From NCBI GenBank assembly GCA_027485915.1, contig JAIXQA010000048.1:1-64000 (forward strand): a stretch of DNA of 64,000 nt. The letters run 5' to 3'. This DNA comes from Alphaproteobacteria bacterium. Lineage in GTDB: Bacteria > Pseudomonadota > Alphaproteobacteria > Caulobacterales > Aquidulcibacteraceae. Positions 17,932 to 27,210 of this stretch are shown here, in pieces. Below the pieces are notes generated by a model. That model saw only the letters and a program-made list of their open reading frames with translations. It had not been told where the DNA came from and searched no databases. Numbering within the stretch: position 1 is the first letter of the stretch; every line of letters starts with the position of its first letter. The translations under genes and the position numbers were made by a program.

Positions 17932-19308
17932 ATGATGACAGTCGATTGGCTTAAAATAGGCCTAGCTCAGCGCGACCTTCAGGATATGGAGGGCGCGCTT
18001 GATGCATTAGAAAGGGCAGTCACAGAGGGCCCGACAAACCCGATTGCCGCCTTTGCCTATGCCCAGGTGCGGTTCGAGACAGGCCGCGACGCGGTGGCGG
18101 CTTTTGAACGCGCCTTAGGTCTCGATCCCGGCAATCCGCAGTTGATCCGAACCTATGCCGCGGCCTTAGCAGCGGAGGGCGAGACAGAGCAGGCCCAATC
18201 CATCCTGCTCGAAACCTTGGCCCAACATCCCCAATGGCTCGACGGGCACAAAAGCCTTGCAACTTTGCGGGTTGCTACCGGCCAGCGGGAAAGCTTTGAT
18301 GAAAGCTTTCAGCGCGCCATTGCCGCCCTGCCCGACAGCTTAAGCCTGCGATTGGCCCATATTCATTTATTGTCGACGGCCCATGCGTGGGCGGAAGCAC
18401 GCGCCTGTGTTGCCCGAGCGCATCAAACCTTAGGCCCAAGCCGAGGGCTGGAGGTTGCGCGGGTCTCGATCGAAAGTGAAGGCGGCGGCCCTTTAAGCGA
18501 TGACCCACATTTGTTTGATGCGGTGGCAGACTGGGCCGACCCCGGCCTTGATCTATGCAGGGTGCGTCATGCGCTGCGCCTCGGCAATCCAGAAGCCGCG
18601 CTAGCCCGCGCAAAACCCTATGTGGCGACACCCCATGCCCGTCTATTCTGGCCCTATCTGGCCCTATGCTGGCGGCTCCTCAAGGATCCCGCAGAAATCT
18701 GGCTGGATGGAGCGGCATCAGACTATGTGCGCTCGATCCAGTTGGGATTGAGTGCGGCAGAGCTTTCTGAATTGGCAACCAGCTTACGCGCGCTCCATAC
18801 CGCCCAAGCGCCCTATATCGAACAATCGGTCAAAGGCGGCACACAGACAGATCGACAGCTTTTCTTCAGGCCTCTCTCGATTGTCCAACATGTCCGCGAC
18901 AAGATCCAAAAGGCGGTCGCGACCTATCTCGCAGATCTGCCTGCGCCACAATCAGGGCATCCCCTGCTTGGCCCGCCGCGTGATCGGCCCATCCTGTTTG
19001 AAGGCAGTTGGTCGGTCTTATTGAAATCGGGTGGGTTCCACAGCGTCCATACCCACCCCCGTGGCTGGATTAGTTCTGCCCTTCATGTCGAGCTGCCAAG
19101 CACAGACGACGTGGGGCCAGAGCCTGCGGGCTATTTACAATTTGGGGCGAGCCCGCCCGAGCTCAATCTCGGCCTTGGTGCGAGCCATCAGGTTGCCCCA
19201 CAGGCGGGAACGCTCGTACTATTCCCGTCCACCCATTGGCACCGGACGGTACCGATCGTGGCAGGTGAACGTTTAAGCTTGGCGTTTGATATCCGCGAGC
19301 CGGCTTAG
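17932..19308 (+). CDS. TPR protein with putative 2OG-Fe(II) oxygenase domain
   Basis: The protein has 458 residues. Residues 1-250 are TPR-like helical repeats (ALDALERAVTEGP, AAFERALGLDPGNP, SILLETLAQHPQWLDGHKSLA). The last 170 residues match the putative 2OG-Fe(II) oxygenase family PF13759: the metal-site loop HSVHTHPRGWISSALHV, and the distal HWHRTVP...ERLSLAFDI with ligand His and 2OG-binding Arg. ATG at 17932 is 5 bases after the importer stop; a second ATG at 17935 is possible. Its stop overlaps the GH68 stop on the opposite strand. Such genes recur beside TonB receptors and halogenase-like genes; their substrate is not known. Confidence 0.85.
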   Translation: MMTVDWLKIGLAQRDLQDMEGALDALERAVTEGPTNPIAAFAYAQVRFETGRDAVAAFERALGLDPGNPQLIRTYAAALAAEGETEQAQSILLETLAQHPQWLDGHKSLATLRVATGQRESFDESFQRAIAALPDSLSLRLAHIHLLSTAHAWAEARACVARAHQTLGPSRGLEVARVSIESEGGGPLSDDPHLFDAVADWADPGLDLCRVRHALRLGNPEAALARAKPYVATPHARLFWPYLALCWRLLKDPAEIWLDGAASDYVRSIQLGLSAAELSELATSLRALHTAQAPYIEQSVKGGTQTDRQLFFRPLSIVQHVRDKIQKAVATYLADLPAPQSGHPLLGPPRDRPILFEGSWSVLLKSGGFHSVHTHPRGWISSALHVELPSTDDVGPEPAGYLQFGASPPELNLGLGASHQVAPQAGTLVLFPSTHWHRTVPIVAGERLSLAFDIREPA

Positions 19309-20522
19309 TCTACCAAACTACTGGTCGCGCCGGCCAATCGTAAGTGGCTGGACGGCGCAATCGAGCCCGCGAATTGGGCTTGCTTCAACGCTGCGTCTTG
19401 GTGGATGTCGCCACCTTTCAGGCCCCAAAAGTCCAAGAAGCTGACCACTTCGAGTGACGGCAGCACTTGCCATGCATAGGCTTGGCGCGGCTCTTCTGGT
19501 GGATTGGCCAGCACAAGGCCCGAGCCGTTTAGCGGCTCAAACGGTCCAAATAGCGATGGACCTACCATGCCGAAAAGCCCTGTTGGGCCCTTTGTAAAGC
19601 GCGCATCAAAAATATGGGATTGGGTGGACCAAAACACATAATAGAGTCCGTCGCGCACAAACATATGCGGCCGCTCCATCTCGCTAGCCAGACCAAAGGC
19701 ATCCAAAATAGGCGGCAAGAGTTCAAAAGTCTGATGACCATCGACATCGGTCGCTTTGGCTAAACCAATCACGCCATCATAGGGACTAGCTGGCAAATGC
19801 GCGGCCCGCGAGGCGGTAAACAGTACATAGCCTGCCCCATCAAGCGGATCGCGGAACCAATACGGGTCACGAAAGCCCTTAATTTGACCGGGTACACCTT
19901 GGGTGATGGAGAGGTCCGCATAATATTGGCTCGGATTGAGGACCGTCGGAGTCAAATTGCGCCATTGGGTGACACAAGGTAGCTCTCCCGTTTCATCCAA
20001 CAAGCCGATGGCATGGAACAAGCGTTGTTCAAAGTCAGGCTTGGCTTCGCCACGCCTGCCTGCAGCGGTAAACCAAAGCGTGACTTCGCCCGTGATCGGA
20101 TTAAGCCTTGTGGATCCTGACCATTCGCGGCTTCCCGGCGAAAAGCCATCGGGCAAAAGATTGCCGCAATCGCGCCAACCCGCTTCCGATTTCAAAAGCA
20201 AACGCATCCGCGCCATGTTGTGGCGCTCGTCGGGGTCCGGCAAACGCGGTGCTGATAGCATCACCCATAGGCTGCCGCCTGCGAGCTGAACAAGATCGCC
20301 ATTGTCCAATTGGACGGGCCAAATGTCCCACAAAGTCAAAGCAGGATCGAGATGGTGAACATCGTCCCGCGTAAAGACGCGCGGACTGGGCAGGTTTGAA
20401 AAATCAATCTGGGCCAAATGCGCGGCACGCCAGAAGCTGGGCCGCCAAGCTTGGTTTCGATCAGACACGAGGTTCGGAGAGGTAGAGAAAGGCACGCTGA
20501 ATTCGTCCTGATCGATCGTCAT
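19305..20522 (-). CDS. GH68 family levansucrase/sucrose hydrolase
   Basis: This 405-residue five-bladed beta-propeller enzyme acts on sucrose, releasing glucose and moving the fructosyl unit to water or to a growing fructan. Catalytic residues can be placed: nucleophile Asp66 in TLWDIWPV, transition-state stabiliser Asp219 in FRDPYWF, acid/base Glu283 in EMERPHMF; the EWSGS motif is at 133-137. There is no signal peptide, as in Zymomonas GH68 enzymes. Whether it acts inside the cell or is exported another way is not visible. It is the distal gene of the receptor-halogenase-GH68 set and converges with the TPR/oxygenase gene with overlapping stops. Confidence 0.92.
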   Translation of the reverse strand: MTIDQDEFSVPFSTSPNLVSDRNQAWRPSFWRAAHLAQIDFSNLPSPRVFTRDDVHHLDPALTLWDIWPVQLDNGDLVQLAGGSLWVMLSAPRLPDPDERHNMARMRLLLKSEAGWRDCGNLLPDGFSPGSREWSGSTRLNPITGEVTLWFTAAGRRGEAKPDFEQRLFHAIGLLDETGELPCVTQWRNLTPTVLNPSQYYADLSITQGVPGQIKGFRDPYWFRDPLDGAGYVLFTASRAAHLPASPYDGVIGLAKATDVDGHQTFELLPPILDAFGLASEMERPHMFVRDGLYYVFWSTQSHIFDARFTKGPTGLFGMVGPSLFGPFEPLNGSGLVLANPPEEPRQAYAWQVLPSLEVVSFLDFWGLKGGDIHQDAALKQAQFAGSIAPSSHLRLAGATSSLVD

Positions 20523-20557
20523 CGAAATGAATGGTCATGGGGGTGGGGGCAAGTCAC

Positions 20558-22078
20558 TTAGGCAATGACCCCTTCGGCCGCACAATGGGTGTATACGAAG
20601 GCTTGGTGGGTGGGGACCTGCTCGGCGCTGGCCACCATCGCGGCTTTGAGTTTACCGAGATACTCGCGGCCATCCGTGCCCCGGAAGTCAAACAAAGGGT
20701 CGACATCTTCTGGGATATTACCTTGGCCAATATGGACCGCGAGCCAACTCGGCTGACCAAACAAATCCATATCGCGCGCAATATGGCGACCGTAACGGCG
20801 GAAATGGTCGATCTTAAGCTTCAAAGTATCTGGAATGTCCATTGTGGCGCAATAACGCCACAAGGGACTGTCATCTCGGGTCGTGAGCTTATAATGCAGC
20901 ACCAAAAAGTCGCGGATACGCTCAAACTCGGTTGCGGCAATATGGTTATATTCGTCCACGATGAGCGGATCAAAGTCGCGCTGCGGGAAGAGGGCCAGCA
21001 GCTTTGAAATGCCGGCTTGGATCAAATGGATCGAGGTCGATTCAAGGGGTTCCAAGAAGCCGCTGGAAAGGCCAATGGCCACCACATTCTTTTCCCAAAA
21101 CTTGTCGCGCCGCCCGGTTGTAAAGCGCAACCTATTAGGCCCAGCTAAGGCTTCGCCATCGAGATTGGCGCGGAGCGAGGCTTCGGCATCTTCGTCGGAG
21201 ATAAACTTGCTACAATAGACATAGCCATTGCCGGTGCGGTGCTGGAGCGGAATGCGCCATTGCCAACCCGCTTCGCAAGCGGTTGAGCGTGTATAGGGCA
21301 GCATGTCGCCGACTTTGGCGCATGGCATGGCCACAGCGCGATCGCACGGCAGCCAATGCGTCCAATCTTGATAGCCCACTTTGAGGGCCTCGCCAATCAA
21401 GAGACCGCGAAAGCCAGAGCAATCGATAAACAAATCGCCCGTCAGTTCCAATCCACTCTCCAGCGTCACGCCTTCGACAAAGCCGGTCTCACCCTCCTGG
21501 CGCACGCTAACGACTTTACCTTCATGGCGCTTCACGCCGCGCGCTTCAGCATATTCCCGCAGCAAGCGCGCATAGAGCCCAGCGTCAAAATGATAGGCAT
21601 AGTCGAACGTCGACATGACCTGGCGTGGATCCGGGTTGGGGCGCGTAAAGCGGCCGCGCTGCGCCAAGGACCAAGCCATGGAGAAATCGTCAAAGGATGT
21701 CGTATCGCCCGCCTCACGTGCTTTCAGCCAAAAATGATGCAAGCCGACAATGTCAAAGGCCCTACCATGGGGTCCAAAGGGGTGGAAATAGCGATTGCCC
21801 TGCCTGCCCCAATTCACAAACTCAATGCCAAGCTTGAAGGAGCCCTTGGTCTTGGCAACAAACTCGCGCTCATCAATGCCCAGCATGTCATTGAATGTAC
21901 GAATTGGCGGAATGGTGGCTTCGCCAACTCCGACTGTCCCGATCAATTCGGACTCAACCAGCTTAATGTCGCAATCCTGCTTCAGGGTATTGGCTAAAGC
22001 TGCGGCGGTCATCCAGCCAGCAGACCCACCGCCGACGATGACGATGGAGCGGATGCGTCGATCAGTTGATGGGGTCAT
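20558..22078 (-). CDS. Flavin-dependent tryptophan halogenase family protein
   Basis: This 506-residue FAD protein has the nucleotide-binding motif [11 protein letters not shown] at residues 13-23, the halogenase lysine Lys82 in GSFKLGIEF, and the WxWxIP motif at 272-277 (WQWRIP), which marks flavin-dependent halogenases. The family copy found beside TonB receptors has rarely been tested; its substrate is unknown and need not be tryptophan. It lies between the TonB receptor and the GH68 gene on the same strand, 35 bases before the latter, so it belongs to the sucrose locus. Confidence 0.9.
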   Translation of the reverse strand: MTPSTDRRIRSIVIVGGGSAGWMTAAALANTLKQDCDIKLVESELIGTVGVGEATIPPIRTFNDMLGIDEREFVAKTKGSFKLGIEFVNWGRQGNRYFHPFGPHGRAFDIVGLHHFWLKAREAGDTTSFDDFSMAWSLAQRGRFTRPNPDPRQVMSTFDYAYHFDAGLYARLLREYAEARGVKRHEGKVVSVRQEGETGFVEGVTLESGLELTGDLFIDCSGFRGLLIGEALKVGYQDWTHWLPCDRAVAMPCAKVGDMLPYTRSTACEAGWQWRIPLQHRTGNGYVYCSKFISDEDAEASLRANLDGEALAGPNRLRFTTGRRDKFWEKNVVAIGLSSGFLEPLESTSIHLIQAGISKLLALFPQRDFDPLIVDEYNHIAATEFERIRDFLVLHYKLTTRDDSPLWRYCATMDIPDTLKLKIDHFRRYGRHIARDMDLFGQPSWLAVHIGQGNIPEDVDPLFDFRGTDGREYLGKLKAAMVASAEQVPTHQAFVYTHCAAEGVIA

Positions 22079-22158
22079 AACGCCTCCTTGATCCAGAGTT
22101 TCAGCTCAGTCGAACAAATGGGGCCGAAAGCAATTGCGATCAGCCCCATCTATCAAAC

Positions 22159-22225
22159 TCCCTGCCCTGAAGGGAGCCTTATCTTGTTCTTAGCATTGGC
22201 TTGAAACCAAGTCTGGTTTCAAGCC
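22159..22225. repeat. Two hairpins downstream of the TonB receptor
   Basis: A perfect 12 bp stem (GGCTTGAAACCA, 22198-22209, with 22214-22225, 4-nt loop) and next to it CTCCCT/AGGGAG (22159-22176) lie between the receptor stop and the halogenase start. There is no T-run, so they more likely stabilise the receptor mRNA or attenuate read-through than act as full terminators. Confidence 0.55.
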
Positions 22226-22260
22226 TCCGCTTCGGCAGCTTTCACCTGAAGAGCTCAGCT

Positions 22261-24753
22261 CTAGAAGGTGTAGCGGATCGCTGCCGTCAGGGTGCGACCC
22301 AAAGCTGGGTTGCCACTGATGACTACGGGGTTCACAGCCGCGTTTGCGACGCCACCATTGCCGCGCAAGTCGAACTTGTCGAACAAGTTATAAGCCGAGA
22401 GGCTGAGTTCGATGTTCTCTTTGATGGCGTATTTGGCTGTCGCGTTCAGGATCGCACCGCCTGGATATTCACGGCCTGCATCGTCGATCGACGAAGTCTG
22501 ACCGGTGGTGCTGACGCCCAAGGTGACCTTGTCATTAAAGTCATAATTGGCTGCAACCGTGAAGCTCAAGTCAGGAATGCCTGGCGCGCGGGTGAATGGA
22601 CCCGAAACACCGGTGCTATTTGGACGCGAGATTTTCGCATTCGAATAGGTGGCATTGCCGATGACCGAGAATGGGCCATTGCGATAGGTGGCATAGGCTT
22701 CTGCACCGCTCGACTCATATTTGGCGTCGATCACACAGCCGCCAGAACCGCCGGGGCAACGTGTGGCCGACAATTCAAAGGTGCTTTGCTTAAAGTCGCC
22801 TTGCAGCAAGGTGAATTCCAGCGTGTAGCGGCCACCAGCTAATTCGCCGCGGTTCTTCACGCCCAATTCGTCCTGATTCACGAAGTCGACCGATGCGGTA
22901 CGACCAGCTTGGGTGAGCGAGCCATCCGCATTGATTTTCCCACTGACGGTTTGGCGATCACCATTGAACCGGCCACCCTTAGAGCGACGCACAAACACGC
23001 TGGTATCTTCGTTGACTTTGTACAAGGCACCAAATGACCAAGTGGTGTAGTCACGGGTGTAGTTCAAATTCTCACGAGCACCATTGGCGCGGATCGTCGC
23101 AATCTGGACGCCACCTGAATTGACCAAGAATTCTGGACCACCAGCAACTGTATTGCCGCTTGCTTCGACAGATTCAAAGCGAACCGAGCCGTCCAAGGCG
23201 AACTTCTCCGCATCCAATTCCAGCGCGATATAGGGCGCGGTGTTGGTGTAGGAGAGGTCGTAATCGCGGGCGCAGCAATCGCCCCAATTGTTGTTGTAGC
23301 CCGAGATGCCTTCTTGGGTCAGCTTGTTGCCAGCGGCATCGAAGAGATCCAATTGCGATGGGTTGTTGCCGCTCAACTCGCGCAGCGACTTGTTGACATG
23401 CCAATCCATGGCAATGTTCTGCTTCATGTAGAAGAAGCCCACGCGTGCAGTTAAAGCACCAAATCCGGTGTCGTAATTGCCGGTGAGTTTGAAGTCGTTC
23501 GCGGTGCTGCCGATGTCGCGGATGTTGGTACGAACATTGACGTTGTTGTCGACATAAGTATCGGTGAACGCTTGGCCAGCCTTAGGACCAGCAGCGTAGC
23601 GAATGCTCGCAACGGTTGCGTTCGGCAGACCTGGGCGGCTGATGACCGAGCCAATCACGCTGGCGCGGGTTGCCACGTTCAAGAAAGGCGAGGCGAAACC
23701 ACCGCTCATATCTGTCCAACGGAAGTTGTTGTCGATGCTCCAATTGTCATTCACATTGTAGCGCAATTGACCGCCCAAGGAGGTCGCCTTGGTGGTGATG
23801 CCGTCCATTTTGACGCGCTCAAGCACGCCATCCCGGTTAAAGATCAAGAAGTCTTTGTTATAAACCGAATAGTTTGAGCCCTTACGGCCATCAAAGCCGG
23901 GGAATGGCTCGATGTTAGAGACTTCCAAACCATTGATCGTGGCCAGAGCGGGCGAGCCAGTGTAGTTTGGCTCTTGCGTATCAGCGATCTTCACCAGAAC
24001 CCGAACAAAACCTTTATTGTCCGCAAAGTCATGGGTCAGATTGCCCTTGATTTGGTAGGAATTGCTGACGTCATAGCCAGCATCCAGAGGGCCACTGCCC
24101 TTTTTGTAGAAGCCACCGACATGGAAGCGGGTCGACTCATTAATCGGGCCGCCATAACGGAAGTCGAGCTTGTTTTCATCGAAGCCGAGGCCGGTGTTCA
24201 ATTGAACATAGCCACCCTCTTGCTGCCCGGTATTGGAAATGTAGTTAATGACAGCGCCAGGAGCTTGCGAAGCATAGGTCGAAGCCGAACCACCGCGCAC
24301 ACCTTCAACATTGGCGACCGTTGCGTCAAAGCGGGTCCAGTAGTCGTTGTTACCGAACTGGATGTCGCCGAACAACACGGTTGGCAGACCATCCTCTTGA
24401 ATTTGCACGAAAGGCGAACCGCCCGTGGCGACGGGCAAACCGCGCACGGCGATGTTCGAGTTGCCGCCGGGGCCAGCCGTACCGGCCACTTGAATGCCTG
24501 GGATCATCCGCAGCAATTCTGATTCAGAGCTTGGCTTGAAATCGGCAATGGCTTGTGCGCCAACCGTCGTGACCGAAACCGAGCTGTTGATTTGGGTGCG
24601 ATTACCACCCGAAGCGGTCACGATGACAACTTCCAAACCTTCGGGCTCCGCTGGTGCAGCCGCAGCCTGTTGGGCCATGGCAGGTGCGCCAGCCGCGAGC
24701 GCGGTAACCAGCGCAATCGCCGAAACGCAATTAGAAAATTGGGCAACCTTCAT
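22261..24753 (-). CDS. TonB-dependent receptor (sucrose locus)
   Basis: This is an outer-membrane receptor of 830 residues. A signal peptide ends at about AMAQQ (27-31); the TonB-box region and plug follow (EVVIVTASGG, LLRMIPGIQVAG, NIAVRGLPVA); the rest is the 22-strand barrel ending with the outer-membrane Phe signature IRYTF. GGGAG lies seven bases before the ATG. Two LacI-type palindromes lie in its promoter region, linking it with the importer. Expected role: energised uptake of sucrose or fructo-oligosaccharides across the outer membrane. Confidence 0.93.
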   Translation of the reverse strand: MKVAQFSNCVSAIALVTALAAGAPAMAQQAAAAPAEPEGLEVVIVTASGGNRTQINSSVSVTTVGAQAIADFKPSSESELLRMIPGIQVAGTAGPGGNSNIAVRGLPVATGGSPFVQIQEDGLPTVLFGDIQFGNNDYWTRFDATVANVEGVRGGSASTYASQAPGAVINYISNTGQQEGGYVQLNTGLGFDENKLDFRYGGPINESTRFHVGGFYKKGSGPLDAGYDVSNSYQIKGNLTHDFADNKGFVRVLVKIADTQEPNYTGSPALATINGLEVSNIEPFPGFDGRKGSNYSVYNKDFLIFNRDGVLERVKMDGITTKATSLGGQLRYNVNDNWSIDNNFRWTDMSGGFASPFLNVATRASVIGSVISRPGLPNATVASIRYAAGPKAGQAFTDTYVDNNVNVRTNIRDIGSTANDFKLTGNYDTGFGALTARVGFFYMKQNIAMDWHVNKSLRELSGNNPSQLDLFDAAGNKLTQEGISGYNNNWGDCCARDYDLSYTNTAPYIALELDAEKFALDGSVRFESVEASGNTVAGGPEFLVNSGGVQIATIRANGARENLNYTRDYTTWSFGALYKVNEDTSVFVRRSKGGRFNGDRQTVSGKINADGSLTQAGRTASVDFVNQDELGVKNRGELAGGRYTLEFTLLQGDFKQSTFELSATRCPGGSGGCVIDAKYESSGAEAYATYRNGPFSVIGNATYSNAKISRPNSTGVSGPFTRAPGIPDLSFTVAANYDFNDKVTLGVSTTGQTSSIDDAGREYPGGAILNATAKYAIKENIELSLSAYNLFDKFDLRGNGGVANAAVNPVVISGNPALGRTLTAAIRYTF

Positions 24754-24822
24754 GTCTTAACTCCCAGTGAATGTTTATAGCTAAGGCTCTGATGGCCTGC
24801 CTGACCTTTTTGATATCACCTA

Positions 24823-24836
24823 TGCAATGGATTGCA
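24823..24836. promoter_or_regulatory. LacI-type operator 1 of the TonB receptor
   Basis: TGCAATGGATTGCA: perfect 6-bp half-sites around a GG centre, 70 bases upstream of the receptor start. It has the same half-sites as the box before the MFS importer. Confidence 0.75.
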
Positions 24837-24846
24837 AGAACGATAA

Positions 24847-24860
24847 TGCAATCCATTGCA
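24847..24860. promoter_or_regulatory. LacI-type operator 2 of the TonB receptor
   Basis: TGCAATCCATTGCA, the reverse complement of operator 1, 24 bp away centre to centre. Paired boxes suggest cooperative binding. About 100 bases farther upstream lies the stop of the sugar kinase gene; nothing else is seen in this 211-base gap. Confidence 0.75.
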
Positions 24861-24964
24861 TAAAAAAGTTCACAAATTTTCTTTCCTTTTGACAAATTTA
24901 TGTTTTTTGCGCCAACTTTCCGCCCCGTTGAGCGAAGCGGCACCGTTTCAGGTGGGTTTTGGCA

Positions 24965-25852
24965 CTAAAACTGTGCCTGTTCGGCCAACCAAAGGGCACC
25001 TAAAAGGCCTGAGTCTAGACCGAGGCCTGCCCCAACAACTTCAAAACCACCCTCACCTGGGGCGGCGGTACCATAGGGGCCGATGAGCTGTTTTGCCTGC
25101 ATCGCAACCCGGTCAACTAGGCCACCGCGAGCCATCACGCCGCCGCCAAAAATGACGCGCTTGACGGCCGTGGTCAGCACAAGATTAGCCGCAAGATGCG
25201 CCAAATAATGGGCTTCAATGTCCCAAGCGGGATGATCGTCGGGCAATTCAGAGGCATCCATCCCCCAACGCGCCAGCAATGCAGGGGCAGAAGCTAACCC
25301 TTCGATACAATCACCGTGGAACGGGCAAACGCCCTTAAAGTTTAAGTCGTCAGGATGGCGTGGCGCGCGCATATGGCCAGCCTCGGGATGCATGGTCCCC
25401 CAAACCGGCTTGCCACCCAAAATGATCCCAGCCCCGATGCCAGTGCCTACGGTCACATAGGCGACGTCATCCAAGCCTTGGCCAGCACCCCAAGCCCGTT
25501 CGGCAAAGGCGGCGGCGGTGACATCGGTTTCCAGCGCGATTGGACAGCCTGTCCCAGCCGCCATTTGGCCAGCAACATCCGCACCCGACCAATGCGGCTT
25601 GGTTGTTGCCAAGATATGCCCCCAGCGAGGGCTAACGGGATTGACCGCTAGGGGCCCAAAGCAAGCCATGCCAATGCGGCTGACCGCAAAGCCTTTGTCG
25701 CGATGGTCATTAAAGAAAGCGATCGCGCGAGCCAGTGTCTCGGCTGGCGTGGTGGTTGGGAAAGCCGTCCGCGACAAGATATTGTCCTTGCCGTCGAAAA
25801 TGGCGCAGCGCCATGAGGTCCCTCCCGCATCAATACCGCCGAACTTGCTCAC
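24965..25852 (-). CDS. ROK-family fructokinase/mannokinase
   Basis: This 295-residue cytoplasmic sugar kinase has the phosphate motif GGIDAGGTSWRCAI at the N-terminus, a sugar-binding ALETDVTAAA, the second phosphate loop VTVGTGIGAG, and the zinc site made by HPEAGH and CPFHGDC (residues about 155-180), which is typical of the fructokinase branch (GmuE/YdhR). GTG start with AAAGG seven bases upstream. It is the last gene of the receptor-kinase-hydrolase-importer set but also next to the sucrose locus. It could phosphorylate mannose or glucose released from a glycosylglycerate, or fructose from sucrose. Confidence 0.88.
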   Translation of the reverse strand: MSKFGGIDAGGTSWRCAIFDGKDNILSRTAFPTTTPAETLARAIAFFNDHRDKGFAVSRIGMACFGPLAVNPVSPRWGHILATTKPHWSGADVAGQMAAGTGCPIALETDVTAAAFAERAWGAGQGLDDVAYVTVGTGIGAGIILGGKPVWGTMHPEAGHMRAPRHPDDLNFKGVCPFHGDCIEGLASAPALLARWGMDASELPDDHPAWDIEAHYLAHLAANLVLTTAVKRVIFGGGVMARGGLVDRVAMQAKQLIGPYGTAAPGEGGFEVVGAGLGLDSGLLGALWLAEQAQF

Positions 25853-25948
25853 GAATCTGCCTTTCTTGGTATGCTGCGCGTGTGGGCTCCCCCTCTAGCG
25901 GGAAATGTGCGCCTGACAAGGGTGGCCTGGGCGACCGATTGCAGAGCA

Positions 25949-27202
25949 TTATGCATGAGTCTGCCCACTGCTTTGCGCAGCAACAACTTGCCGCAACATG
26001 GGACGTGCAAAGATGAGCACGACTACGGCAATCACATAAAGGCCTGCCATCATCGCAAAGCCTGCGGCAAGACCGGTATAAACCGCCATAGCGGGCAAGG
26101 CAAAGCTGGTGATCCCGGCTCCGATAAAGCCCAGCATCGTCATCAGTCCTGCAGCCGTTGCACGAGCCTCTGGCGGCATGACATCATGCATGGCGGCATA
26201 GATACAGCCGTCAAACAAACCTTTGCCAAAACTAGTTGCAAACAACAAAAGCCCGACAGCTGTGGCGTTTGAGACCAAGGGGAATGGCAAGAGGAAAAGG
26301 GCTGCAAAGCTCAAACCAAGTGCCAAGACACTGAAGCGTCCAATGGGGCTGCGCGCCGCAAATTTGTCGGCCATGAACCCGCCAACCAAGACCGAGAAAA
26401 AGCCCGCTGTTGTGATCATTACCGGTCCAACCAACGCGCTATCGGCTAGGTTCAGACCCAATTCGTCGTGGGCGTAGGTGTTGCACCAGTTCAAGACGCC
26501 CGAGGAGGCAGATGTCGCCAGAAAGAACACAAAGCAGAGCATGAGGGCGGCTGGATTCTTCAAAATGATCCCAATGGGCTCGGCCCTTTTCTCATCCTTG
26601 ACCACGGGCTCGCCGGGCGCATCATCGCGTAGCATTTTGAACAAAATGGCCATCACGACAAAGCCAAGCGCGGCAAAGACAATGAAAGGTGCCGGCCAGC
26701 CATAATGGTCGGCCAGCTTGCCCGCTACCCAGCCTCCAATGCCACCACCCGCGAAAACGGCAGTCTGGTGGATCGATAGCGCGCGGCTGCGCATGCTGGG
26801 CTTGTGCCATGAACTGATCAGCGCCGTCGCAGTTGGATAATAGGTCGACTCCCCGATCGCGACTAAGGTCCGCATACCCAGCAACATGGCAAAGCCCGTC
26901 GCAAGTGGCATAATGCCGGTCGCCATGCTCCAAAAAACAAGGCCGAAAATGATCATATGTCGACGGCGGACACTATCGCCCATCCGGCCAAAGACAAAGG
27001 CGCAGACGGCATAGGTCCAGAAGAAGGTCGTGTCGATAATCCCCAATTGTACGTCAGTTAAGCCAAAGGCATCGCGCAGGAGCGGCTTAACGGAATTTAG
27101 GATGGAGCGGTCCGCCGCGTTGAGGAAGGAGACCATCCACAACAAGGCAATTAGGATCCAGGGATAATTATCCGGCGCGGGCTTTAGTTGTTTCTGGGTC
27201 AT
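25949..27202 (-). CDS. MFS transporter (glycosylglycerate locus)
   Basis: This is a 417-residue inner-membrane permease with 12 hydrophobic segments. The N-terminal pattern (PWILIALLWMVSFLNAADRSILN, then GRMGDSVRRRHMI) resembles the anion/sugar-acid symporter branch of the MFS that carries organic anions such as hexuronates. ATG at 27202 follows GAGG and lies 8 bases after the hydrolase stop; the longer frame to 27250 would overlap that gene by 40 bases. From position it should bring the negatively charged glycosylglycerate into the cytoplasm. Confidence 0.88.
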   Translation of the reverse strand: MTQKQLKPAPDNYPWILIALLWMVSFLNAADRSILNSVKPLLRDAFGLTDVQLGIIDTTFFWTYAVCAFVFGRMGDSVRRRHMIIFGLVFWSMATGIMPLATGFAMLLGMRTLVAIGESTYYPTATALISSWHKPSMRSRALSIHQTAVFAGGGIGGWVAGKLADHYGWPAPFIVFAALGFVVMAILFKMLRDDAPGEPVVKDEKRAEPIGIILKNPAALMLCFVFFLATSASSGVLNWCNTYAHDELGLNLADSALVGPVMITTAGFFSVLVGGFMADKFAARSPIGRFSVLALGLSFAALFLLPFPLVSNATAVGLLLFATSFGKGLFDGCIYAAMHDVMPPEARATAAGLMTMLGFIGAGITSFALPAMAVYTGLAAGFAMMAGLYVIAVVVLIFARPMLRQVVAAQSSGQTHA

Positions 27203-27210
27203 GTCCTGCC

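Noticed and set aside
21356-21997. A 213-codon open frame on the plus strand.
   Set aside because: It is antisense to the halogenase-family gene, which has all family motifs; the product is not protein-like.
22159-22225. Adjacent hairpins as a transposon end or attachment site.
   Set aside because: No target duplication, no transposase and no second copy in the window; RNA hairpins after the receptor gene explain them better.
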